From Fen-549 sp964636655 (GTDB lineage: Bacteria; Actinomycetota; Thermoleophilia; Gaiellales; Gaiellaceae), in contig CAZWTK010000012.1 in the NCBI GenBank assembly GCA_964636655.1, forward strand, positions 1-59,240: a stretch of DNA of 59,240 bases, written 5' to 3'. The position numbers and the translations under genes are program-made. Below the pieces are notes generated by a model. That model was given only the letters and a program-made list of their open reading frames with translations. It ran no database searches and was not told the DNA's origin. Of the stretch, positions 16,195-24,395 are shown piece after piece. Position 1 is the stretch's first letter. The number at the start of each line of letters is the position of its first letter.

Positions 16195-16689
16195 CTAGCG
16201 AAGTAGTCGGCTCAGAGGTGTGACCGAGTGATCGAGACGGTAGCGTCCGCCCTCCCACTTGAAGGAGACGGTGAGACGCTGCTTGCGCTGACCGTTCAGA
16301 TAACCCGTGACGTTTGTCCAGACACGTGCGCGACGGAAGGCGATCTTCTGGATCTTGACCTTCGAGATGGGCTTCGCTTTGCGCACTCGCCGCACGGTGG
16401 CAGCACAGCTCGAGCCGCCAAGTAACTTACGGGTCTTGATTGTCACGCCGTTGCAGACGGGTTTCGCTCGGCGCTTTGCGTAGTTGCCGACAAGCTTCGT
16501 CACGGCCAGACTGACGGAGCGTTTAGCTTTCTTGACCGTCCGTGGCGGGGCTTTCGTGTGACCCTTGTTGATCGCCGTTGATCTCACCGCCGCCGCCGCC
16601 GTAGGCGCAAGCGAGGGCTGAAAACCGGCGAAGGCCACGGCTCCGAAAGCCAGGGCCAGTCCGATGAGTGGGAGGCGATGGATTCTCAT
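16195..16689 (-). CDS. Secreted basic protein of unknown function
   Basis: A 164-residue protein with a signal peptide (MRIHRLPLIGLALAFGAVAF, probable cleavage after AAAA near residue 34). The mature part is very basic. One cysteine pair (PVCNGVTIKT and SSCAATVRR) and a final KWEGGRYRLDHSVTP segment resemble the extracytoplasmic NTF2/cystatin-like domains found in many actinobacterial exported proteins. No catalytic residues can be named. Its gene is followed on its own strand by the shared 13-bp hairpin. Confidence 0.7.
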   Translation of the reverse strand: MRIHRLPLIGLALAFGAVAFAGFQPSLAPTAAAAVRSTAINKGHTKAPPRTVKKAKRSVSLAVTKLVGNYAKRRAKPVCNGVTIKTRKLLGGSSCAATVRRVRKAKPISKVKIQKIAFRRARVWTNVTGYLNGQRKQRLTVSFKWEGGRYRLDHSVTPLSRLLR

Positions 16690-16858
16690 GCTGCAACCGC
16701 CGATCTGCTCCGGGGCTCGCGCCCAACTTACTCGTCATCGGCGAGTGTCGGAAGAATCGCTTCCACGCTTTAGCCGATTCGAGGGAGACCGCTCGAACGC
16801 GAATAGAGACCAAAGGGGGCAACACGAAATCCGAGAAAACCCGAGACCGTGAGCGAAA

Positions 16859-16930
16859 TGCCCCCGGCAGGAATCGGACCTGCGCACGCGGTTTAGGAAA
16901 CCGCTGCTCTATCCACTGAGCTACGGGGGC
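16859..16930 (-). tRNA. tRNA-Arg (anticodon CCT)
   Basis: The acceptor GCCCCCG/CGGGGGC pairs fully. The D stem is GCTC/GAGC, the anticodon arm is GCGGT-TTCCTAA-ACCGC with anticodon CCT, and the T arm is GCAGG-TCCGATT-CCTGC. The discriminator is A and no CCA is encoded. A TATCTT -10-like box lies 11 bases upstream. The first 16 bases and this upstream region are duplicated 167 bp further upstream. Confidence 0.95.
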
Positions 16931-17115
16931 TCGGCACGGTCAAGATAGCCGCTTCGCGGCTAAGTAGTGAGACCCTTGACCGCGACCAATTCGCTTCCGC
17001 GAGAAGCAACGCGCCGATAGGCGCGAGCTCTCGCCTGCTCTTCCGCCGACGAAAGTCTGGCGGACTTTCGTCGGCGAATCGACTGAGCTACGGGGGCTCG
17101 GCACGGTCAAGATAG
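16915..17115 (-). repeat. 34-bp direct repeat: duplicated tRNA-Arg 5' end plus its -10 region
   Basis: Positions 16915-16948 and 17082-17115 are identical over 34 bases. Each holds CTATCTTGACC, a spacer and the first 16 bases of tRNA-Arg on the minus strand. The outer copy supplies the last codons and the TGA stop of the neighbouring YcaQ-type gene. A perfect 14-bp hairpin lies between the copies. Confidence 0.8.
17044..17076 (-). terminator. 14-bp perfect hairpin downstream of the YcaQ-type gene
   Basis: CGCCGACGAAAGTC and its exact complement are separated by 5 bases. It begins about 30 bases past the stop of the YcaQ-type gene and lies between that gene and tRNA-Arg. There is no T tract, but the stem is strong enough to act as a terminator or RNA processing barrier. 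Confidence 0.5.
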
Positions 17116-18285
17116 TGAATGACTGTCCGCGCTCACACCCGCCTCGAGACCCAGCCAGCCGGCCATCGCCTCGAGCTCGGCGTGGAGCGCGGGCTCCACC
17201 TCGGCGCGGTCGGCGACCGGCTCGTGATGCGCCGCCAGCACGAGCAGGCGCCCGCTTTGGCGATCGGCCTTCAGGTCAACGCGGGCGACGAGACGGTCAC
17301 CCTGAAGGAAAGGGAGGACGTAGCAGCCCCAGCGCCGTTTCTCGCGCGGGATGAAGATCTCGAAGCGATACTCGAAGTCGAACAGGCGCTCGGTTCGTCT
17401 GCGCGTCCAGACGAGTGGATCGAACGGTGAGATGAGCGCCGAGGCCTCGACACGACGCGGTTGTCGCGCCTCGCAGTGCAGGTAAGCGGGCCCGCGCCAG
17501 CCCTCGACCGCGACCTCGCGCAATTCGCCGCTCTCCACCAGCTCGGCGATGCGAGGCCGCGCCTCACCGACGCGCAGGCGGAAGTAATCGGCGAGATCGG
17601 CAGTGGTTGCAACACCGTGCGCCCGGGCGGCGATGCGAACCAGCTCGCGCTGGGCTTCCTCGCGGCTGACCGTGCGACCGTGGTGCTCGGGTGGGACGAG
17701 CCGCTCGGAGCGATCGAAAACGCGGGCCATGCTCGCTCGCCGCTCGGCGACCGCGAGTACGCCGCGCCCGAACAGGTTTTCGAGCAGCGCACGCGGTACC
17801 GTCCCCAGCCATGACCCCTCGAGGCGCCGCGAGACGCCATCTGGAACAGAGAGATCCTCGGCGGCAAGCGGACCGCGGCGATCGATCTCGGCGAGCACCC
17901 AGTCCGGGTAGTTCGGGTGCTTGTCGAGAAACTCTCCCCTCCGCCAGGGGCGCTGTGGGTGCGCCTCGCGCCTGTGGCGGAGGTGCGGCCAGAGCTCCAT
18001 CGGCACGAGCGAGGCCTCGTGCGCCCAGGCCTCGGTGAGCTCGCGACGCCGGTAGGCGAGCCGGTCGAGCAGGGCCCTGTCGTACGGTCCAAGGCGCGAG
18101 AAGAGCACCTGGTAGTGCGCCGGCACGACGACGTTGACGAAATCGAGCTGAAGCAAGCCAAGCCGTCCGATCGCTCCGCGCAGGTGGCGAAGACCGATCT
18201 TCCCGCCGGGCTTCGGGCGATCGAAGCCTTGCGCGGCGAGCGCTATCCGGCGCGCTTCCGATGTCGATAGATCGCTTCGCGGCAC
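17107..18285 (-). CDS. Winged-helix protein of the YcaQ/AlkX DNA glycosylase family
   Basis: A 392-residue member of the HTH_42 (DUF1006) family, whose E. coli member YcaQ (AlkX) unhooks DNA interstrand crosslinks as a glycosylase. Recognisable stretches are LSTSEARRIALAAQGF at the start, LGLLQLDFVNVVVPAHYQVLFSR (the family QxD-type catalytic region), EAWAHEASLVP and the C-terminal SPFDPLVWTRRRTERLFDFEY. The fold is three winged-helix domains plus a beta barrel. The GTG start is backed by a TAGGAT box 7 bases upstream; the open frame continues further 5' but overlaps the divergent YihY gene. The stop codon comes from the duplicated tRNA-Arg sequence. Confidence 0.85.
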   Translation of the reverse strand: MPRSDLSTSEARRIALAAQGFDRPKPGGKIGLRHLRGAIGRLGLLQLDFVNVVVPAHYQVLFSRLGPYDRALLDRLAYRRRELTEAWAHEASLVPMELWPHLRHRREAHPQRPWRRGEFLDKHPNYPDWVLAEIDRRGPLAAEDLSVPDGVSRRLEGSWLGTVPRALLENLFGRGVLAVAERRASMARVFDRSERLVPPEHHGRTVSREEAQRELVRIAARAHGVATTADLADYFRLRVGEARPRIAELVESGELREVAVEGWRGPAYLHCEARQPRRVEASALISPFDPLVWTRRRTERLFDFEYRFEIFIPREKRRWGCYVLPFLQGDRLVARVDLKADRQSGRLLVLAAHHEPVADRAEVEPALHAELEAMAGWLGLEAGVSADSHSLS

Positions 18286-18292
18286 GCGCGGG

Positions 18293-18298
18293 ATCCTA
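18293..18298 (-). promoter_or_regulatory. -10 box (TAGGAT), leaderless-type promoter
   Basis: TAGGAT stands 7 bases before the GTG chosen for the YcaQ-type gene and supports that start. Confidence 0.5.
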
Positions 18299-18352
18299 GC
18301 CGTAAGATCCGGGCACCCAGCGCCGGTTCGTGGGGCCGCAAAGGCGGGGAGA

Positions 18353-19270
18353 GTGAAGGAGATGGATCGGGAGTCGCCCAATCCCACGCCGCCAGGCGGG
18401 CAATTCAGTCTGCGAGAGTGGTTAGGCATTTTCCGCCGAGCTTTCGCGGTCACGCGCCGCGACAACATCCCGATGATCGCCTCGGCGCTCGCCTACAGCT
18501 CCTTCTTCGCCATCCCGGCCGTCGCGCTGCTCGCGGTCGGAGCGTTCGCGCTGATTGCCAGCCCGGTGACGATCGAGCAGCTGATGGGTCACTTCAACGC
18601 GGTCATGCCGACGCAGGCAACCGACCTTCTCGGCAATAGCCTGCGGCGCCTCGAGCGCCGCCACGGAGAGAGCGTGCTCGTCCTCGCGGCCGGAGGTGCG
18701 CTCGCACTCTGGTCCACGACCAGCGCGATGAGCGCCTACATGACCGGCCTGAACATCGCCTACCAGCGCAGGGAACGGCGCGGTTTCGTGAGGAGGCGTC
18801 TGATCGCAGCCGCAATGGTCGCTTGTGTCGGCACCGCGGTAGTCCTCATGGCCGGACTGCTCGTCTTCGGGCCGTTCATCGAGCGCTACCTGGAGAACGC
18901 CCTCGGCATTCAGGAGTTTCTGAAGTACGTGTGGTGGGCCGCTCAGTGGCCGATCCTGGTCTCCGGCTTGCTGATCGCTTTCGAGACCCTGTACTGGCTC
19001 GGGCCGGATCTCGAGCTCCGGCGCCGGCGCCTCAGCGCGGGCTCCGTCGTGGCCGTCGTCGTCTGGCTCGCGGCCTCCGGGGCGCTGGCGATCTATACAA
19101 CCAGTTTCGGCTCCTACAACAAGACCTGGGGAACGCTCTCGGCGGTGATCGTGACCTTGACCTGGCTGTGGTTGAGCGGCCTCGCGCTCCTCTTCGGCGC
19201 CGAGCTCAACGCCGAGGTCGAGCGGAGCCGGAAAGCTGCCTCGCGCGAGATGAGCCGGCGCGCGACATAG
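18353..19270 (+). CDS. YihY/BrkB family inner-membrane protein
   Basis: A 305-residue integral membrane protein. After about 30 cytoplasmic residues come six hydrophobic helices with family features: DNIPMIASALAYSSFFAIPAVALL in the first, YQRRERRGFVRRRL between helices 2 and 3, TLYWLGPDLELRRRRL, and the closing WLWLSGLALLFGAELNAEVERS. The family was once called ribonuclease BN by mistake; its members are unproven transporters or flippases. The GTG is preceded by GGGGAGA; an ATG three codons later is the alternative. Confidence 0.88.
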   Translation: MKEMDRESPNPTPPGGQFSLREWLGIFRRAFAVTRRDNIPMIASALAYSSFFAIPAVALLAVGAFALIASPVTIEQLMGHFNAVMPTQATDLLGNSLRRLERRHGESVLVLAAGGALALWSTTSAMSAYMTGLNIAYQRRERRGFVRRRLIAAAMVACVGTAVVLMAGLLVFGPFIERYLENALGIQEFLKYVWWAAQWPILVSGLLIAFETLYWLGPDLELRRRRLSAGSVVAVVVWLAASGALAIYTTSFGSYNKTWGTLSAVIVTLTWLWLSGLALLFGAELNAEVERSRKAASREMSRRAT

Positions 19271-19346
19271 CTGCTCTTGACCGCGCGAGGAAGCCGGCTG
19301 CGAAGAGCGGCCGGCGATGACCGCCCTCCGCGCGGCAAAGTCGTCA

Positions 19347-19429
19347 CAAAGTCGGCACAGTCGCGCGCGGGTTTTCTCGATACCGTGTCACGCCCCGTGG
19401 GTGGGCGGGCAAGGCGCCCGTACCCTGAC
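19347..19429 (+). repeat. Dispersed intergenic repeat, copy 2
   Basis: The same ordered blocks as the copy near 5.1 kb: CAAAG, TCGGCAC, TTTTCTCGATACCGT, CGCCCCGTGGG, a G-rich tract and GGCGCCCGTACCCTG. It fills the spacer between the YihY gene and the glycosyltransferase. Confidence 0.6.
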
Positions 19430-19454
19430 AAGGCGGTTCTGGCAGAGTGGGCGC

Positions 19455-20201
19455 ATGGCCGCGCAGCGTGACAAGGCGCCTAATCACGATACCGTCGTCT
19501 TCATCCCCGCCTGGAACGAAGAGCAGAACCTGCCCGCCGTTCTGGATGGACTTAAGCGCGAGTTGCCGGAAGCGGCCGTTCTGGTAGTCGACGACGGATC
19601 GACCGATCGCACGGCCGAAGTCGCACGGGCACGCGGAGCGGAGGTGCTGTCCTTCGGAGAGAACCGCGGGCTCAAGGCCGGTATCGCAGCCGGCTACCTG
19701 TGGGCGCTCGAGCACGGCTACGCGTACTGCGGCCGAGTGGACGCAGACGGGCAACATCCGCCGGCCGAGCTCGCGCGCCTGCTTCGTCTCGTGCGCGATG
19801 ACCGCTGCGACGTCGCCGTCGGCTCGCGCTTCGTCTCCGGAGAGGGTTATGCGGCCTGGCGCTACCGGCCGAGCGGCGCTCGCAGGCTCGGCACCGCGCT
19901 GCTTCGGCGTGCGATGGGGATCGTGCTGCGGCGGCCATTCGCAGACGCGACGAGCGGCCTGTATGCGGTGAACGCCAAGGCACTACCCCTCCTGGCCGAG
20001 CCCTTCACGAGCGAGGCGCCCGAGGTCGAGGCACTGCTCAGAATCGCCGACGCCGGGCTCAGGCTCGAGGAGGTACCCGTGAACATGAACGAGCGAGCCT
20101 CGGGCGAATCGAAGCTGCAGGGAGAGAAGGCGATTCGACTCGTGGCGACGGTAATCGGTGTGCTCGTGCTCGTGAAGTTGACGCGCTCGCGCCGCCGATA
20201 A
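19455..20201 (+). CDS. Family 2 glycosyltransferase, polyprenyl-phosphate mannose synthase-like
   Basis: A 248-residue GT-A fold enzyme. FIPAWNEEQNLPAVLDGL binds the nucleotide sugar base, VVDDGSTD and RVDADGQHPP are the metal-binding and substrate motifs, and RPFADATSGLYAVNAKAL matches the acceptor region of dolichol/polyprenyl-phosphate mannosyl- and glucosyltransferases. One hydrophobic helix lies near the C-terminus (LVATVIGVLVLVKL). It probably charges a lipid carrier with a hexose on the inner face of the membrane. The ATG lies just after the dispersed repeat; an in-frame extension through the repeat was rejected. Confidence 0.87.
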   Translation: MAAQRDKAPNHDTVVFIPAWNEEQNLPAVLDGLKRELPEAAVLVVDDGSTDRTAEVARARGAEVLSFGENRGLKAGIAAGYLWALEHGYAYCGRVDADGQHPPAELARLLRLVRDDRCDVAVGSRFVSGEGYAAWRYRPSGARRLGTALLRRAMGIVLRRPFADATSGLYAVNAKALPLLAEPFTSEAPEVEALLRIADAGLRLEEVPVNMNERASGESKLQGEKAIRLVATVIGVLVLVKLTRSRRR

Positions 20202-20265
20202 TTGAATTCCGGCGCCGAAGTAGGTATTAACTGAGCATGCGCCGCGACCGAGAGGACGCCCCCGC

Positions 20266-21672
20266 TTGAGCGCGCTTGCCGCGACAACGGCCGACCTATC
20301 GCGCTGGCAGTTCGCGATCACGATCATCTACCACTTCCTGTTCGTCCCGATCACGATCGGAATGGGGCTGTTTGTCGCCGGCCTGCAGACTGCCTGGTAC
20401 CGAACCAAGCAGGAGCGCTACCAGCGTTTGACCGTCTTCTTCGGGAAGATCCTCCTGATCAACGTCGCCCTCGGTGTCGTCACCGGCATCGTGCAGGAGT
20501 TCCAGTTCGGCATGAACTGGGCCACCTACTCGCGCTACGTGGGCGACGTCTTCGGTGCGCCGCTGGCGATCGAGGGCCTCGTCGCCTTCTTCCTCGAGTC
20601 GGTCTTCCTCGGGCTCTGGATCTTCGGCGCCGGAAGGCTCGGCCCGCGCCTGCACCTGGCGACGATCTGGGCCGTGGCACTCGGATCGATCCTCTCGGCC
20701 TACTTCATCCTGGCCGCCAATGCCTGGATGCAGCACCCGGTCGGCTATCAGCTCAACAAGGTCACGGACCGCGCGGAGATGACCTCACTCTGGGCGATCC
20801 TGACGCAGGGGAACCTGCTCGAGGCCTTCGCGCACGTCATCTCGGCCGCGATCGTCACGGCCGGCGCGCTCGCACTGGCCGTGTCCGCCTATCACCTGCT
20901 GAAGGGAAACGAGGTCGAGCTGTTCGCGCACGCGGCGCGCATCTCGCTGGTCGTGCTCTTCCTCGGAGCCGTCTCGGTCATCGGCTGGGGCCACTTCCAG
21001 GGACAGTTGGCCGCGCGCGAGCAGCCGATGAAGATGGCCGCTGCGGAAGCGGTCTTCAACACCGAGAAGCCGGCGAGCCTGTCGCTGTTCGCGATCGGGC
21101 CGTTCGAGAAGTACCCGAGCAAGACCGACTTCAACGTCACCGTCCCGCACCTGCTCTCCTTCCTCACCGACTGGCACTGGAACAGCAGGGTCGAGGGAGT
21201 GAACAACCTTCAGAGGCAGTCGGAGTCGCGTTACGGCCGCGGAAACTACAAGCCGATCGTGGCCGTCAACTACTGGTCGTTCCGCCTGATGGTCGGGATC
21301 GGGTCGCTGCTCATGGCCTGGGCCGCGCTCGGGCTGTGGCTCGCGCGCCGGCGCCGGCTCGAGCGCTCGCGTCGTTTCCTCAGCTTGTCGATTCCGCTGC
21401 TGGCGCTTCCCTTCCTCGCCAATACGTTCGGCTGGCTACTCAGGGAGATGGGTCGCCAACCCTGGGTCGTCGAGGGCTTGCTCAAGACCTCCGACGCCTT
21501 CTCGCGTGCGGTCAGCGTCCAGGCCGTCGCCTTCACGCTGGCCGGCTTCGTCCTCGTCTACACGCTGCTCGCCGCGATCGAGACCTGGCTCGTCGTCCAC
21601 GTCGTCAAGAGCGGGCCGGCGCCGTCCGCGGGCGAAGGCGAGCAGGCGAAGCAGATAGAGCTGGGGTACTGA
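20266..21672 (+). CDS. cydA: Cytochrome bd ubiquinol oxidase subunit I
   Basis: A 468-residue, nine-helix subunit carrying the hemes of the high-affinity terminal oxidase that reduces oxygen to water with quinol. RWQFAITIIYHFLFVPITIG carries the heme-ligand His region, FFLESVFLGLWIFG the conserved Glu, and MGRQPWVVEGLLKT the invariant GRQPW. The Q-loop between helices 6 and 7 is of the short type. It starts with TTG, preceded by GAGAGGACG. It is the first gene of a tight four-gene run with cydB, cydD and cydC. Confidence 0.95.
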   Translation: MSALAATTADLSRWQFAITIIYHFLFVPITIGMGLFVAGLQTAWYRTKQERYQRLTVFFGKILLINVALGVVTGIVQEFQFGMNWATYSRYVGDVFGAPLAIEGLVAFFLESVFLGLWIFGAGRLGPRLHLATIWAVALGSILSAYFILAANAWMQHPVGYQLNKVTDRAEMTSLWAILTQGNLLEAFAHVISAAIVTAGALALAVSAYHLLKGNEVELFAHAARISLVVLFLGAVSVIGWGHFQGQLAAREQPMKMAAAEAVFNTEKPASLSLFAIGPFEKYPSKTDFNVTVPHLLSFLTDWHWNSRVEGVNNLQRQSESRYGRGNYKPIVAVNYWSFRLMVGIGSLLMAWAALGLWLARRRRLERSRRFLSLSIPLLALPFLANTFGWLLREMGRQPWVVEGLLKTSDAFSRAVSVQAVAFTLAGFVLVYTLLAAIETWLVVHVVKSGPAPSAGEGEQAKQIELGY

Positions 21673-21673
21673 G

Positions 21674-22744
21674 ATGATTCTCTCCAACACGTTCGTCAGC
21701 TTGCAGGGCTTCTGGTTCGTCGTCATCGCCGTGCTCTGGGCCGGCTACCTGGTGCTCGAGGGCTTCGACTTCGGTGTCGGCATGCTGATGCGGCTGGTCG
21801 GGCGCAACGACGCCGAGCGCAAGGCGGTGATCGGGACGATCGAGCCGGTGTGGGACGGAAACGAGGTCTGGCTGATCGTCGCCGGCGGTGCCACCTTCGC
21901 CGCCTTCCCGAACTGGTACGCGACCCTGTTCTCCGGCTACTACATCGTCTTCTTCCTGATTTTGGTCGCGCTGATCTTCCGCGGCGTCGCAATCGAGTAC
22001 CGGGCCAAGCGCTCCGAGCAGCGCTGGAGATCGGCCTGGGAGCTTGCGATCGTGCTGGGGAGTGCCGTCCCGGCCTTCCTCTGGGGGCTCACCTTCGCCA
22101 ACATCATCCACGGCGTTCCGATCGACTCGCACGGTGAGTTCTCGGGCGGGCTGCTCGATCTCTTCGGCGGTTACGCGATCCTCGGCGGGCTGGCCTCGCT
22201 TACCTTGTTCGCCTTCCACGGTGCCGTCTTCCTCACGTTGCGTACCGCGGGTGAGGTGCGCCGGCGGGCGAAGGCGTTCGCGATACGCCTGGTGGCGCCG
22301 GCGGCGGCGCTCGTGCTCGCGACCTTCGTCTGGAGCGCCGCCGACTCGGGCGGCACCGACGGCAAGTGGGTAGCGGCGGCGCTGCTGGCCGGTGTCGCCG
22401 CGGTGCTGTTGACGCTCTCGCTCGGGCTCGTCTTTCGCGACCGCGACGGAGCCGCCTTCGCGGCGACGGCGCTCGCCATCTGCTCCAGCGTGGCCGCATT
22501 CTTCGTCGCCCTCTACCCGACCGTACTCGTCTCGAGCAGTAAGCCGGCCTTCAGCCTGACCGTCTTCTCGAGCAGCTCGTCGCATCACACGCTGGCGCTG
22601 ATGTCGATCGTGGCGCTGATCTTCACTCCGATCGTGCTCGCCTACCAGACCTGGACATATTGGGTCTTTCGGGCGCGGTTGCGCGGAGACTCTCTTCCGG
22701 CCGGAGAGCTGCTGGGCAAGTCGGCCGACCGGCCCGCTTCGTAG
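21674..22744 (+). CDS. cydB: Cytochrome bd ubiquinol oxidase subunit II
   Basis: A 356-residue membrane subunit with eight or nine helices that forms the bd oxidase with CydA. The N-terminus FWFVVIAVLWAGYLVLEGFDFGVG and the following GTIEPVWDGNEVWLI are strongly conserved in CydB, the latter containing the Trp-Asp-Gly-Asn motif. The start is 2 bases after the cydA stop, and its stop overlaps the cydD start (TAGTG), so the operon is translationally linked. Confidence 0.95.
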   Translation: MILSNTFVSLQGFWFVVIAVLWAGYLVLEGFDFGVGMLMRLVGRNDAERKAVIGTIEPVWDGNEVWLIVAGGATFAAFPNWYATLFSGYYIVFFLILVALIFRGVAIEYRAKRSEQRWRSAWELAIVLGSAVPAFLWGLTFANIIHGVPIDSHGEFSGGLLDLFGGYAILGGLASLTLFAFHGAVFLTLRTAGEVRRRAKAFAIRLVAPAAALVLATFVWSAADSGGTDGKWVAAALLAGVAAVLLTLSLGLVFRDRDGAAFAATALAICSSVAAFFVALYPTVLVSSSKPAFSLTVFSSSSSHHTLALMSIVALIFTPIVLAYQTWTYWVFRARLRGDSLPAGELLGKSADRPAS

Positions 22745-24393
22745 TGGGCCCGCTCGACCGAAGACTGTTACGAGAGGCGCCGGCAATCAAGCGCTTCCTT
22801 GCCGGCGCCTGCGTCCTGGCGGCGCTCTTCGCCGTGCTCGTGATCGTCTGGGCCGAGCTGATCGGACGAACCGTCACGCGGGTGTTTTTGGGAGACGGCG
22901 GTCTGGCTTCGGTATCGAGCCTGCTCGGCCTGCTCGTTGCGATCGCCGCCTTGCGGGCGGTGATCGGCTGGGCGCTGGAGACGAGCGGCCAGGCGACCTC
23001 GCGGCAGGTGCGCGGCGGTCTGCGCAGGCGCGCGCTCGGGCAGGTCTTCCGGGCGCGGCCGGCGGGCCTCGGCGACCTGCGCACGGGCGAGCTGGCAACG
23101 ACCGTCACGAGCGGACTCGATGCGCTCGATCCCTACTTCTCGCGCTTCCTGCCCCAACTCGTGCTGGCCGGAGTCGTCGCGCCGGCGATTCTCGCCTGGG
23201 TCGCCTTCCGCGACCCGGTCTCGGCGTTGATCATGGCGCTCACGCTGCCGTTGATTCCGCTCTTCGCCGTGCTGATCGGAAAGGCGGCGGAGGCGAGAAC
23301 GACGCGAAGGCTTCAGGCCCTCTCGCTCATGAGCGCTCACTTTCTCGACGTCGTGCGCGGACTGGCGACGTTGCGCGCCTACCGGCGCGGCCGGGTGCAG
23401 GTAGAGACGATCGCCCGCACCAGCGAGCAGTTCCGTGAGGAGACGATGGGTACCCTGCGCATCGCCTTTCTCTCGGCGCTGGCGCTCGAGCTGGCCGCGA
23501 CGATGTCGATCGCGCTGATCGCGGCCGTGATCGGCATCCGTCTCGTGAACGGGAGCGCCGAGCTCGCGCCCTCCTTCGCGGTGCTCGTTCTCGCGCCGGA
23601 GCTCTACCTTCCGCTGCGGGCGCTCGCGGCTCAGTTTCATGCCTCTGCCGACGGCCTGGCCGCGGCCCGCAGAGTTTTCGCGCTGATCGACCTGGCGCCG
23701 GCGGTCAGGGCGCCGGTGGCCGCGTTCGTCGCACCCGACCCGGGCTCGGCCACGATTCGGCTGGAGAAGATCGGTTTCGCCTTCGAAGATCGAGCCGTAC
23801 CGGTCTTCTCGGGCTTCGACTGCGAGATCCGGCCCGGGGAGCGGCTGCTCGTTGCCGGCGAGAGCGGCGCGGGAAAGACGACGCTGCTCTCGCTGCTGCT
23901 TCGCTTTGCCGACCCGCAGCAGGGCCGAATCACGGTCGGAGGCGTCGACCTGCGCGAGCTCGAGCCTGAGGAGTGGCGCCGCCGCATCGCCTGGCTGCCG
24001 CAGAATCCCCGGCTTCCCTCCGGAACAGTCGCCGAAGCACTCAGGTTCGCCGCGCCGGATGCAGCCGAGGAGGATCTCTGGACGGCCCTCGAGGCGGCGG
24101 GCTGCGCGACGCTCGTCACCGCCATGCCGGACGGGCTCGACACGAAGGTGGGCGAGGGCGGACGGCGACTCTCGAGCGGCGAGCGGCGGCGAATCGCTCT
24201 GGCGCGGGCGCTCGTTCGCGGCGCGCCGCTGCTCGTGCTCGACGAGCCGGCCGCACACCTCGACGCGGCAACCGCAACGCAGATCCGGCTGGCACTGGAG
24301 CGGCTCGAGCGCAAGCAGACGGTCGTGATCGCCAGCCACGACGCCTCGCTGCAATCTATCGCCGAGCGCACGATCAGACTCGGGCAGGTCTAG
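22744..24393 (+). CDS. cydD: Thiol reductant ABC exporter subunit CydD
   Basis: A 549-residue half-transporter with six membrane helices (about residues 15-300) and a C-terminal ATPase. The ATPase motifs are Walker A GESGAGKTT, signature LSSGERRR and Walker B LLVLDEPAAHLD. CydDC exports glutathione/cysteine and binds heme; it is needed to assemble bd oxidase. Order and adjacency to cydAB support CydD over other exporters. The signature has SSGE instead of SGGQ, common in CydD. The GTG start overlaps the cydB stop; a longer in-frame start would lie inside cydB. Confidence 0.9.
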   Translation: MGPLDRRLLREAPAIKRFLAGACVLAALFAVLVIVWAELIGRTVTRVFLGDGGLASVSSLLGLLVAIAALRAVIGWALETSGQATSRQVRGGLRRRALGQVFRARPAGLGDLRTGELATTVTSGLDALDPYFSRFLPQLVLAGVVAPAILAWVAFRDPVSALIMALTLPLIPLFAVLIGKAAEARTTRRLQALSLMSAHFLDVVRGLATLRAYRRGRVQVETIARTSEQFREETMGTLRIAFLSALALELAATMSIALIAAVIGIRLVNGSAELAPSFAVLVLAPELYLPLRALAAQFHASADGLAAARRVFALIDLAPAVRAPVAAFVAPDPGSATIRLEKIGFAFEDRAVPVFSGFDCEIRPGERLLVAGESGAGKTTLLSLLLRFADPQQGRITVGGVDLRELEPEEWRRRIAWLPQNPRLPSGTVAEALRFAAPDAAEEDLWTALEAAGCATLVTAMPDGLDTKVGEGGRRLSSGERRRIALARALVRGAPLLVLDEPAAHLDAATATQIRLALERLERKQTVVIASHDASLQSIAERTIRLGQV

Positions 24394-24395
24394 TG

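Noticed and set aside
16859..17115. Integration site of a mobile element at tRNA-Arg
   Set aside because: The duplicated part is the 5' end, the interval is only 167 bp, and there is no integrase.
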